The notes under the pieces: model-generated
The model's input: the letters and a program-made list of their open reading frames with translations, nothing else
Told to the model about the DNA's origin: nothing
Database searches by the model: none
Program-made: the position numbers and the translations under genes
Shown: piece after piece, positions 1-5,080 of the stretch
Layout of the letters: each line of letters starts with the position of its first letter
How positions within the stretch are numbered: the first letter of the stretch is position 1
Origin: Clostridia bacterium
GTDB lineage: Bacteria > Bacillota_A > Clostridia > Christensenellales > Aristaeellaceae
Assembly (NCBI GenBank): GCA_017481185.1
Contig: JAFUPO010000053.1
Span: 1-6,020, forward strand
DNA length: 6,020 nucleotides
Direction of reading: 5' to 3'

Positions 1-50
1 ATTTCCCGCTGCAGTGAGTGCATCATGTGGATTCGTTTCCTGGTGCTTGG

Positions 51-153
51 TAGGGGGGCATTGTATATGCCCCCGTAACGTAACACCCGGAAGGAACTAT
101 GCAAGTGGCAGTTCCTCCCATCGGGAGCTGGGGTCCAGGGGCTCAGCCCCTGG
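51..153 (+). repeat. Repeat unit 1 (103 nt)
   Basis: Reference unit. Hairpins: module 1 arms 54-61 and 67-74; module 2 CTCCC 115-119 and GGGAG 123-127; module 3 CAGGGGC 136-142 and GCCCCTG 146-152. It abuts unit 2 with no spacer. By hand alignment it matches unit 4 (349-451) at 95 of 103 positions with no gaps. Confidence 0.85.
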
Positions 154-250
154 TAGGGGGGCATTGTATATGCCCCCGTAACGTTCCACCCGTAAACAAC
201 TGTGCAAGTGGCGTTTGCCCATCGGGCACTGCCTCCAGGCGCAGCCTGGC
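154..250 (+). repeat. Repeat unit 2 (diverged tandem copy)
   Basis: The first 31 nt are identical to unit 1, then the copy diverges while keeping the same hairpin plan. Module 1 arms are 157-164 and 170-177. Module 2 is TGCCC 216-220 with GGGCA 224-228, and module 3 is CCAGGC 235-240 with GCCTGG 244-249. Compared with unit 1 both stems have changed on the two sides together, so pairing is preserved. The 17-nt string at 228-244 recurs exactly at 457-473. Confidence 0.8.
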
Positions 251-313
251 ACCCGGAAACAACTCAAACGAAGCGTATTGCCCCTTCGGGAACTGAAAGG
301 CGGCTCAGCCGCC
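250..313 (+). repeat. Partial repeat unit 3 (module 1 missing)
   Basis: It begins with the CACCCGGAAACAA spacer seen in the other units, followed by a short CCC-TTC-GGG module-2-like stem around 281-290 and a module-3 hairpin GGCGGC 299-304, loop TCA, GCCGCC 308-313. The leading GGGGGCAT module is absent. It runs straight into the inverted module at 315. Confidence 0.65.
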
Positions 314-314
314 C

Positions 315-339
315 GGGCGGATACAGGATCCGCCCCTAC
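315..339 (-). repeat. Inverted module-1 hairpin
   Basis: The arms GGGCGGAT (315-322) and ATCCGCCC (328-335) flank a 5-nt loop, followed by CTAC. Read on the minus strand this begins GTAGGGG, as the plus-strand module 1 copies do, so it is a variant module 1 in opposite orientation. Its CCCCTAC (333-339) can also pair with GTAGGGG (348-354) at the head of unit 4 around the 8-nt spacer GATGCGAT. Confidence 0.65.
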
Positions 340-348
340 GATGCGATG

Positions 349-474
349 TAGGGGGGCATTGCATATGCCCCCGTAGCGTAACACACGGAAACAATTATGC
401 AAGGGGCAGTTCCTCCCATCGGGAGCTGGGGTCCATGGGCTCAGCCCCTGGCGGGAACTGCCTCCAGGCGCAGG
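349..474 (+). repeat. Repeat unit 4 with extension
   Basis: Positions 349-451 match unit 1 over 103 nt with 8 mismatches counted by hand. Module 1 arms are 352-359 and 365-372, with the only module-1 change lying in the loop. Module 2 is CTCCC 413-417 with GGGAG 421-425. Module 3 (434-440 with 444-450) has one mismatched pair. Positions 452-474 add the 17-nt string shared with unit 2. Confidence 0.8.
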
Positions 475-492
475 GAGGGGCACCCCCCCTGC
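470..492 (-). terminator. GC-rich hairpin just after ppa stop (doubtful terminator)
   Basis: GCAGGG (470-475) pairs with CCCTGC (487-492), and the stem continues with GGG/CCC after one bulged A. It lies 5 nt past the ppa stop codon on the minus strand, the usual place for a terminator. No T-run follows on that strand, so it is not a standard intrinsic terminator. It may be a transcript-end stabiliser or simply part of the repeat cluster. Confidence 0.35.
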
Positions 493-497
493 CCTGA

Positions 498-1031
498 TCA
501 GCGGCAGAACTTATCGATATAGGCATCCAGGCTCTTTTGGATGATCTTTTTGGCCTCGCTGGCATCGCGCAGCTCATCCACCACGGTTTCCTTATCCTCC
601 AGGTTTTTGTACACGGTGAAGAAGTGCTTCATTTCCTGAAAGGTGTGAATGGGGAGCTCAGAAATATCGTGATAGGTGTTGTAGGTGGGATCTTCAAAGG
701 GAATGGCGATGATCTTTTCATCCAGGTGGCCCTGATCCTCCATCACGATAACCCCAATGGGATAGCAGCGCACCAGGCTCTGGGGCTGAATCACCTCAGA
801 GCAGAGAACCAGCACATCCAGAGGGTCGTTGTCATCCGCATAGGTACGGGGAATGAGACCATAGTTGGCCGGGTAGTGGGTGGCGGTGTAGAGAATACGG
901 TCCAGTTGCAGAAAACCGGTCTCCTTGTCCAGTTCGTATTTATTCTTGGAGCCCTTGGCGATCTCAATGAAAGCGATAAAATCATCGCAAGTGATGCGGG
1001 CCGGGCTGATGTCATGCCAGATATTGCTCAT
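498..1031 (-). CDS. ppa: Inorganic pyrophosphatase, family I (soluble)
   Basis: Cytoplasmic Mg2+-dependent enzyme that hydrolyses pyrophosphate to two phosphates, pulling biosynthetic reactions such as nucleic acid and aminoacyl-tRNA synthesis forward. The 177-aa length is that of the compact bacterial enzyme. Visible landmarks are KGSKNKYE (26-33), the family signature DNDPLDV (67-73) with three metal-binding aspartates, D99, D104 and K106 in the MEDQG...DEK stretch, and YK at 141-142. These match the known active-site residues of the E. coli enzyme in order and spacing. The ATG at 1031 is preceded by an AAAGAGG ribosome binding site (about 1039-1045) at good distance. A strong promoter lies upstream (1065-1093). 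The gene is divergent from the DUF1015 operon and stands alone on this side, its 3' end facing the repeat array. Firmicutes often use family II enzymes instead, but the signature here is clearly family I. Confidence 0.96.
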   Translation of the reverse strand: MSNIWHDISPARITCDDFIAFIEIAKGSKNKYELDKETGFLQLDRILYTATHYPANYGLIPRTYADDNDPLDVLVLCSEVIQPQSLVRCYPIGVIVMEDQGHLDEKIIAIPFEDPTYNTYHDISELPIHTFQEMKHFFTVYKNLEDKETVVDELRDASEAKKIIQKSLDAYIDKFCR

Positions 1032-1064
1032 GGTGCAACCTCTTTTCTCAGATTGATAACCGCT

Positions 1065-1093
1065 ATTTTAGCAGGGGCGGGGTGATTTGTAAA
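1065..1093 (-). promoter_or_regulatory. Sigma-A-type promoter for ppa
   Basis: On the minus strand, -35 TTTACA (1093-1088) and -10 TAAAAT (1070-1065) are separated by exactly 17 nt, each one base from consensus. The predicted transcript start near 1058 gives a leader of about 27 nt, enough for the ribosome binding site. Confidence 0.75.
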
Positions 1094-1097
1094 GCCG

Positions 1098-1126
1098 TTG
1101 AATGAACTAATCTTTTGGAGTATAAT
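1098..1126 (+). promoter_or_regulatory. Sigma-A-type promoter for the DUF1015 operon
   Basis: -35 TTGAAT (1098-1103) and a perfect -10 TATAAT (1121-1126) with a 17-nt spacer. The predicted start is near 1133, giving a leader of about 27 nt to the ATG at 1160. Its -35 lies only 4 bp from the -35 of the divergent ppa promoter. Confidence 0.78.
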
Positions 1127-1145
1127 AAAAAAGATTTCTGTTTTT

Positions 1146-1150
1146 GGAGG
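1146..1150 (+). promoter_or_regulatory. Ribosome binding site deciding the DUF1015 start
   Basis: GGAGG lies 9 nt before the ATG at 1160. The in-frame ATG at 1115 sits upstream of the -10 box and has no such site, so 1160 is the start. Confidence 0.8.
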
Positions 1151-1159
1151 ACATTACGG

Positions 1160-2413
1160 ATGCAGATCAATTGGGAAAGCCTGGGGATTGCCCCGGCTAA
1201 CATCCTGCTCCCTCATAAGAATATTGATTTAAACGCCTGGGCGGTGGTGGCCTGCGACCAGTACACCTCTGAGCCGGAATACTGGCAAGCGGTGGAAAAA
1301 AAGGTGGGCGAGGAGCCTTCTACCCTTCGGATCACCCTGCCGGAGGTTTATTTAAACGAGGCGCAGCAGCGTCTGCCGGGGATTTACAGGGCGATGGAAG
1401 CCTATCTGCGCGAGGGGGTGCTGAAAGAAAGCGTTCAGGGGTTTATTCTCACCCGTCGCACCACCCAAACAGGGAACCGGCTGGGGCTGATGGCTGCCAT
1501 TGATCTGGAACAGTATGATTACAGGCCCGGCGCCCAAAGCATGGTGCGGGCCACCGAGGGCACCATTGAGGCGCGGCTTCCGGCCCGGGTGGCTATCCGC
1601 CGTGAGGCGGTGATTGAAAGCCCTCATGTGATGTGCCTCATGGATGACCCCCTGGCTACGGTGATTGAGCCCATTTATGAAAAGCGAGGCGAACTGCCGT
1701 TGCTTTATGACTTTGCGCTGATGATGAACGGCGGCCATCTCACCGGCTGGGCAGTGACGGATGAAAAGCTGCTTGGGCAGATCGCCCAGGCTTTGAAGGA
1801 TTTGAAAGCAAAGGTTCCCTTTTTGTATGCGGTGGGGGACGGCAATCACTCTTTGGCCACGGCGAAAAAGTGCTGGGAAGAGGTGAAGGCAGGGCTTTCA
1901 TCTGAGGAGCAAAAAAACCATCCCGCTCGGTATGCCCTGGCTGAGATCGAAAATATTCATTGCGAGGCCCTGGGCTTTGAACCCATCCATCGGCTGCTCA
2001 TTGGGGTTAGGGCGGATGAGCTTTGGAAAGACTGGCAGGCCTATTGTGAAAAGAAGGGCATGGCTCTGCAAAAGGGGGAAGGGGAACATACCTTTCAGAT
2101 GCTGTGGGGCGAGCAGCTCAAGACCGTTGGGGTCAACGCCCCGGAGGGAGCCATCCCGGTAGGAACGCTGCAAATGTATCTGGATGATTACCTCAGCCGC
2201 CATCCGGGGGCGGAGATCGACTATATCCACGGGGAAGAAGCCCTTATGGCGCTGTGTGCAAAGCCCGACAGGGTGGGCTTTATTCTGCCGGGGATCGATA
2301 AAGGGATGCTCTTTACGGCAGTGCACAAGCAGGGAGCCCTGCCCCGCAAAACCTTTTCCATGGGCGAGGCCCATGAGAAACGCTATTATATGGAGTGCCG
2401 CAGGATCAGATAA
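1160..2413 (+). CDS. DUF1015 family protein (SerK/ParB-Srx-related)
   Basis: Predicted cytoplasmic protein of 417 aa, near the usual DUF1015 length, recognised by N-terminal AWAVVACDQYTSEPEYWQ (26-43), the central RATEGTIEARLPARVAIRREA block (130-150), VGDGNHSLATAK (225-236) and the C-terminal PRKTFSMGEAHEKRYYMECR (395-414). The family resembles ParB/sulfiredoxin-fold proteins, in which the DGHHR-like loop binds nucleotide; archaeal SerK, a free-serine kinase, shares that fold. Here the loop reads DGNHS. From memory, clostridial homologues such as the one in Clostridium acetobutylicum lie beside serine biosynthesis genes, so a role in serine or phosphoserine metabolism is plausible but unproven. 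The 1160 start is chosen over an in-frame ATG at 1115 because the latter falls inside the promoter. It is the first gene of a three-gene operon, with a 15-nt gap to the permease. Family assignment is firm; the function is open. Confidence 0.88.
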   Translation: MQINWESLGIAPANILLPHKNIDLNAWAVVACDQYTSEPEYWQAVEKKVGEEPSTLRITLPEVYLNEAQQRLPGIYRAMEAYLREGVLKESVQGFILTRRTTQTGNRLGLMAAIDLEQYDYRPGAQSMVRATEGTIEARLPARVAIRREAVIESPHVMCLMDDPLATVIEPIYEKRGELPLLYDFALMMNGGHLTGWAVTDEKLLGQIAQALKDLKAKVPFLYAVGDGNHSLATAKKCWEEVKAGLSSEEQKNHPARYALAEIENIHCEALGFEPIHRLLIGVRADELWKDWQAYCEKKGMALQKGEGEHTFQMLWGEQLKTVGVNAPEGAIPVGTLQMYLDDYLSRHPGAEIDYIHGEEALMALCAKPDRVGFILPGIDKGMLFTAVHKQGALPRKTFSMGEAHEKRYYMECRRIR

Positions 2414-2428
2414 TAGGAGGCTGAACCC

Positions 2429-3229
2429 ATGCAGGTGCTGATCTATTTCGTTATTTGCCTTATTTGCACCATTCTGGGCGCTGTCAGCGGCATTGGCGGC
2501 GGTGTAATCATTAAACCTTTGATGGACGCACTCTCCGGCATGAACGCTTCCACGGTGAGCTTTCTGGCGGGGCTGACGGTAGAAGCCATGGCGGCGGTGA
2601 GCATCACCCAGCATTTTGTGAAGAAGGAATCCACCAGGCTGGAGCCCCGCCGGGGCACCCTGCTGGCGGTGGGCAGCGTGGCAGGCGGCGTAGCTGGCAA
2701 GGCTTTGTTTGCCGCCTTTGAGGCTGCCGCAGGCCAGGAGCAAATGGTGGCAGCCGGGCAGAACATGGTGCTGTTCCTTTTCACGGGGCTGGTGTTTGTT
2801 TACTACGTCAAAAAGGGCAGCATCAAGACCCGCAACATCACCCATGATGCCGCTTGCCTGGGGGTGGGCCTGGCGCTGGGGCTGCTCTCTTCCTTCCTGG
2901 GCATCGGCGGCGGGCCTATCAATCTGATGATCCTGTCTTACTTGTTCAGCATGGATTCAAAAACGGCAGCCCTCCATTCGCTGTACATTATTCTCTTCTC
3001 CCAAACGGCCAGCCTGGTCGCCACCCTGACCAGCGGCACAGCGCCTGCCTTTCAGTGGAGCACGCTGATCGCCATGGCCCTGGGCGGAGTGATCGGCGCT
3101 TTCTGCGGCCGCGCGGTGAACCGCAAGCTGTCCAACAAGGGCGTAGACAAATTATTCATGGGTATGCTGGTGGTCATCCTGGGGGTATGCCTGTATAACG
3201 TGAACCGCTTCCTCGGGGGGATGAGATGA
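2429..3229 (+). CDS. TauE/SafE (TSUP) family membrane permease
   Basis: Integral membrane protein of 266 aa with about eight hydrophobic segments (roughly 3-28, 42-62, 77-98, 110-128, 141-170, 176-200, 210-229, 241-258). Two related halves carry the family hallmark: GAVSGIGGGVIIKPLM at 17-32 and SSFLGIGGGPINLMIL at 154-169, an internal duplication typical of TSUP transporters. Family members export or import sulfite, sulfoacetate, thiosulfate or other organosulfur and organic anions; the substrate cannot be read from sequence. An AGGAGG ribosome binding site (2415-2420) sits 8 nt before the ATG. The gene starts 15 nt after the DUF1015 stop, and its stop overlaps the start of the next gene by 4 nt (ATGA), so the three are almost certainly cotranscribed. 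No cysteine or sulfur-metabolism gene is visible nearby to suggest the cargo. Confidence 0.92.
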   Translation: MQVLIYFVICLICTILGAVSGIGGGVIIKPLMDALSGMNASTVSFLAGLTVEAMAAVSITQHFVKKESTRLEPRRGTLLAVGSVAGGVAGKALFAAFEAAAGQEQMVAAGQNMVLFLFTGLVFVYYVKKGSIKTRNITHDAACLGVGLALGLLSSFLGIGGGPINLMILSYLFSMDSKTAALHSLYIILFSQTASLVATLTSGTAPAFQWSTLIAMALGGVIGAFCGRAVNRKLSNKGVDKLFMGMLVVILGVCLYNVNRFLGGMR

Positions 3230-4161
3230 AGGCAAAGGATTATTTTGAGATCATTGATGGGAAATTTCCCATCCGCAAGACCCGGCAGCAAAAGGAAAGT
3301 TTTTTGAAGTATGCCCAGGCCGCCATGGGCAAAATGGGGTATACCCCAAAGATCGAAGAAAACAAGGGGCTCCTGCTCCACAAAAACCTGGTGGCCGGTG
3401 AACCCCTGAGGGCTCAGGTGGTGTTCACCGCCCATTATGATACCCCGGCGGCTAACCTGTGGCCTGATCTGCAAACGCCCGGGAACCCGGTGTTCAGCCT
3501 GTTTTATCAGCTGCTTATCGTGGGCCTTTTAATGGCGGTGAGCTTTGGGGTGATGCTGGGCGCCCAGCTGCTCTTTGGCAACGCTCGGCTTTCGCTGGGC
3601 CTGGTGCCGGCGACCTTCGCAGGGCTCATAATGCTGCTTCTGTGGGGCCCGGCCAATAAACACAATCGCAACGACAATACCTCTGGCCTGGCGGTGCTGC
3701 TAGCGCTGATGGAATCCATCCCCCAGGAGAAGCGAAAGCAGGTGGCCTTTGTGCTCACCGACCATTCCTCCCAGGGCCAATTAGGGGCCAGAGCCTACGC
3801 CAAAGCCCATCCACAGGTGCAGTATACGCCATTGGTGATCGATCTGAATTGCCTGGGCCAGGGGGAAAGCCTGGTGGGGATCGCCACCCGGCTGGCCCGC
3901 AGCCACCCGGCCTATGAAACGCTGGCCCAAGCCCTTATGCAAAACGAAGCGCTGCCCGCCTTTTGGCTGAAGGGCTGGGGCAGCGCCTATACCTCGGATC
4001 ACTCTGCCTTCAAATGCTCTGTGGGCCTGATGGCCTGCCAAAAGGCCCCGGCCTTGGGCTGGTATGTGGGCCGCATCCATACGGGGCGGGACACCAAGGC
4101 AGATACAAAGCTGATGCAAAACACCGCGGACGCCCTGACCTCTTTTATCAAAGAACTTTGA
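3226..4161 (+). CDS. M28-family peptidase-like membrane protein, catalytic Glu pair missing
   Basis: The 311-aa protein has the zinc aminopeptidase (M28) motif order: AHYDTP (69-74, H70 and D72), NDNTSG (149-154, D150), a segment FVLTDHSSQGQLGARAYAK (175-193), IDLNCLG (205-211, D206), SDHSAF (257-262) and HTGRDT (285-290, H285). Between the first two motifs is an insertion with two hydrophobic helices (about 89-116 and 124-141), so the protein is probably membrane-anchored. Active M28 enzymes have Glu-Glu where this protein has S181-S182: the first Glu is the catalytic base and the second a zinc ligand. The other zinc ligands remain. This predicts a non-hydrolytic or altered protein; a sequencing error is unlikely since two whole codons differ in an intact frame. 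It is translationally coupled to the permease through a 4-nt overlap and is the last gene before the terminator. Physiological substrate unknown. Confidence 0.83.
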   Translation: MKAKDYFEIIDGKFPIRKTRQQKESFLKYAQAAMGKMGYTPKIEENKGLLLHKNLVAGEPLRAQVVFTAHYDTPAANLWPDLQTPGNPVFSLFYQLLIVGLLMAVSFGVMLGAQLLFGNARLSLGLVPATFAGLIMLLLWGPANKHNRNDNTSGLAVLLALMESIPQEKRKQVAFVLTDHSSQGQLGARAYAKAHPQVQYTPLVIDLNCLGQGESLVGIATRLARSHPAYETLAQALMQNEALPAFWLKGWGSAYTSDHSAFKCSVGLMACQKAPALGWYVGRIHTGRDTKADTKLMQNTADALTSFIKEL

Positions 4162-4182
4162 ACTGGTTTCTTTAGGTAGAGC

Positions 4183-4220
4183 GCGAGCCCCCCTTTCTTT
4201 GCAAAGAAAGGGGGGCTCGC
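4183..4220. terminator. Perfect 18-bp hairpin, bidirectional terminator
   Basis: Arms at 4183-4200 and 4203-4220 are exact reverse complements around a central GC (in practice a 4-nt TGCA loop). They consist of a GCGAG base, six C-G pairs and an A/T-rich tip. The hairpin lies 21 nt after the M28-like stop and 16 nt past the stop of the convergent kinase-like gene, so it can end both transcripts. T-runs outside the stem are weak on both sides (ATATTTAT on plus). Confidence 0.8.
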
Positions 4221-4236
4221 ATATTTATCTCATTCG

Positions 4237-4869
4237 TTACTTCTTCCAGGCTTCGTGCTTTTCAACAAAGTCGGCAATGATGTCAACAGCACCGTCAACG
4301 CCCACAGCGCCGGTATCCACGCAGAGGTTGTAGTTTTCCACGTGACCCCACTTGCCGGAGGCGAAGTAGTTGTAGTAGCTGGCTCGCTGCTTATCAGCCT
4401 TGAGGATGGCCTCCTCAGCGGTCTCCTCATGAAGGCCATAGAACTCAACAGCCCGCTGGATACGGCTTTGCAGATCCCCATGGATGAACACGTTTATCTT
4501 GTGGGGATGCTCTCGGAGCACATAGTCGGCGCAGCGGCCCACGATAACGCAGGGCCCCTGGCTGGCGATGCGCTTGATGGTATCAAACTGGGCCAAAAAG
4601 ATCTTGTGATTGAGCGGCATATCCATGTAGAGGCTGCCCGGATCCCCCCGCATCTGGATGCCGGTGACCAGGGAGTACAAAAAGCTCTTGGTGGGCTTTT
4701 CATCATGGGTCTCAAACATTTCCTCACAGATGCCGCTTTGTTTGGCGGCCAGGGAAAGGATCTCCTTGTCGTAGTAGGGGATCTTCAGCTTCTGAGCCAG
4801 AAGCTTGCCCACATAGCGCCCGCCGCTGCCGTACTGGCGGCCAATGGTGATCACCGTGTTGATACTCAT
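4237..4869 (-). CDS. Cytidylate-kinase-like family protein (P-loop)
   Basis: Predicted cytoplasmic P-loop protein of 210 aa in the cytidylate kinase-like family common in Firmicutes and distinct from the canonical cmk product. The N-terminus ITIGRQYGSGGRYVGKLLAQKL (8-28) is the nucleotide-binding loop, in the variant typical of this family. PYYDKEIL (31-38), VIVGRCADYVL (108-118) and a lid-like KADKQRASYYNYFASGKWG (157-175) follow in family order, with a C-terminal YNLCVDTGAVGVDGAVD (180-196). By family it should bind ATP and may phosphorylate a nucleotide or similar small substrate, but members are rarely characterised and I do not claim CMP kinase activity. The ATG at 4869 has an AAGGAG site (4884-4879) 9 nt upstream. 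It is a single gene, convergent with the M28-like gene and divergent from guaB. Confidence 0.88.
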   Translation of the reverse strand: MSINTVITIGRQYGSGGRYVGKLLAQKLKIPYYDKEILSLAAKQSGICEEMFETHDEKPTKSFLYSLVTGIQMRGDPGSLYMDMPLNHKIFLAQFDTIKRIASQGPCVIVGRCADYVLREHPHKINVFIHGDLQSRIQRAVEFYGLHEETAEEAILKADKQRASYYNYFASGKWGHVENYNLCVDTGAVGVDGAVDIIADFVEKHEAWKK

Positions 4870-4903
4870 CCGGCGTCACTCCTTTTTTGTTTTTCTTTTC
4901 ACT

Positions 4904-4932
4904 ATTATACATCACAAGGCAAAATAATGAAA
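4904..4932 (-). promoter_or_regulatory. Probable promoter of the kinase-like gene
   Basis: A perfect -10 TATAAT lies at 4909-4904 on the minus strand, 35 nt before the ATG. At 17 nt spacing the -35 position reads TTTCAT (4932-4927), a poor match, so the promoter may be weak or need an activator. AT-rich DNA lies further upstream. Confidence 0.5.
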
Positions 4933-4948
4933 GTATTTATTTTGCTTG

Positions 4949-4965
4949 AAATACCTGTGGTATTT
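4949..4965. promoter_or_regulatory. Inverted repeat, candidate operator
   Basis: AAATACC (4949-4955) and GGTATTT (4959-4965) form a perfect 7-bp dyad around TGT. It lies between the two divergent promoters, about 16 nt upstream of the kinase-like gene's -35 position and 25 nt upstream of the guaB -35. This suits a dimeric regulator, but no such protein is identified; it does not look like the Bacillus PurR box. Confidence 0.45.
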
Positions 4966-4990
4966 GGGGTAAAAAAAGCTGGAAAATACG

Positions 4991-5019
4991 TTGACAGGGT
5001 GAAATGTGGCTGATAGAAT
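4991..5019 (+). promoter_or_regulatory. Strong sigma-A promoter of guaB
   Basis: Perfect -35 TTGACA (4991-4996), a 17-nt spacer, and -10 TAGAAT (5014-5019) preceded by TGA, which gives an extended -10. Transcription should start near 5026, leaving a 5' leader of about 55 nt. AT-rich DNA upstream could act as an UP element. Confidence 0.82.
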
Positions 5020-5063
5020 AACTTTTAATAACCCTTTATTCAAAAACATTCGCCATGTGAGGA

Positions 5064-5071
5064 AAGGAAGG
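5064..5071 (+). promoter_or_regulatory. Ribosome binding site of guaB
   Basis: AAGGAAGG lies 9 nt before the ATG at 5081 and supports this start, which also gives the canonical IMP dehydrogenase N-terminus. Confidence 0.75.
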
Positions 5072-5080
5072 TAAACAGCC

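Larger units (their letters stand above)
51..474. repeat. Array of modular hairpin-forming intergenic repeats
   Basis: This stretch, downstream of the ppa stop codon, is built from one repeating plan. Module 1 is a hairpin with GGGGGCAT/ATGCCCCC arms and a 5-nt loop. A spacer follows (consensus like AACACCCGGAAACAACTATGCAAG), then module 2, a small hairpin with 5-bp arms around ATC, and module 3, a 6-7 bp hairpin with a TCA or GCA loop. Full units start at 51, 154 and 349. A partial unit without module 1 lies at about 250-313, and an inverted module 1 at 315-339. No protein-coding signal was found in it. The design resembles the interspersed palindromic repeats of many Clostridia, but I cannot name the family. 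It may fold in the 3' part of the ppa transcript, which would read through it leftwards. Confidence 0.8.

Noticed and set aside
1..50. End of a gene entering from the left
   Set aside because: Two frames stay open for a short distance, but no recognisable peptide or codon pattern supports coding, so this stretch is left unassigned.
51..474. CRISPR array
   Set aside because: Units are about 100 nt, unequal and internally palindromic, with no constant short repeat separated by unique spacers of regular length and no cas genes in view.
97..483. 128-codon minus-strand and 65-codon plus-strand open frames across the repeat array
   Set aside because: They are made of the repeats themselves, with repeated peptide strings, no convincing ribosome binding site and no recognisable domain. 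GC-rich palindromes keep frames open by chance.
537..1085. 182-codon plus-strand open frame antisense to ppa
   Set aside because: It is the mirror of a confidently identified gene, has no ribosome binding site of note, and runs through the mapped promoter pair.
1115..1159. Upstream in-frame ATG extending the DUF1015 protein by 15 residues
   Set aside because: The ATG lies before the TATAAT box and the predicted transcript start, and the extra residues do not resemble the family N-terminus. The GGAGG site fits the ATG at 1160.
1898..2845. 315-codon minus-strand open frame spanning parts of two plus-strand genes
   Set aside because: It has His- and Gln-rich shadow composition, crosses a gene boundary antisense to two recognisable proteins, and matches no family I know.
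4255..5013. 252-codon plus-strand open frame opposite the kinase-like gene
   Set aside because: It is antisense to a recognised P-loop protein and continues into AT-rich promoter DNA. There is no ribosome binding site, and it begins just after the terminator.
5020..5080. Purine or guanine riboswitch in the guaB leader
   Set aside because: The leader is only about 55 nt and AT-rich, too short for the aptamer plus expression platform. No conserved junction or loop motifs are seen.
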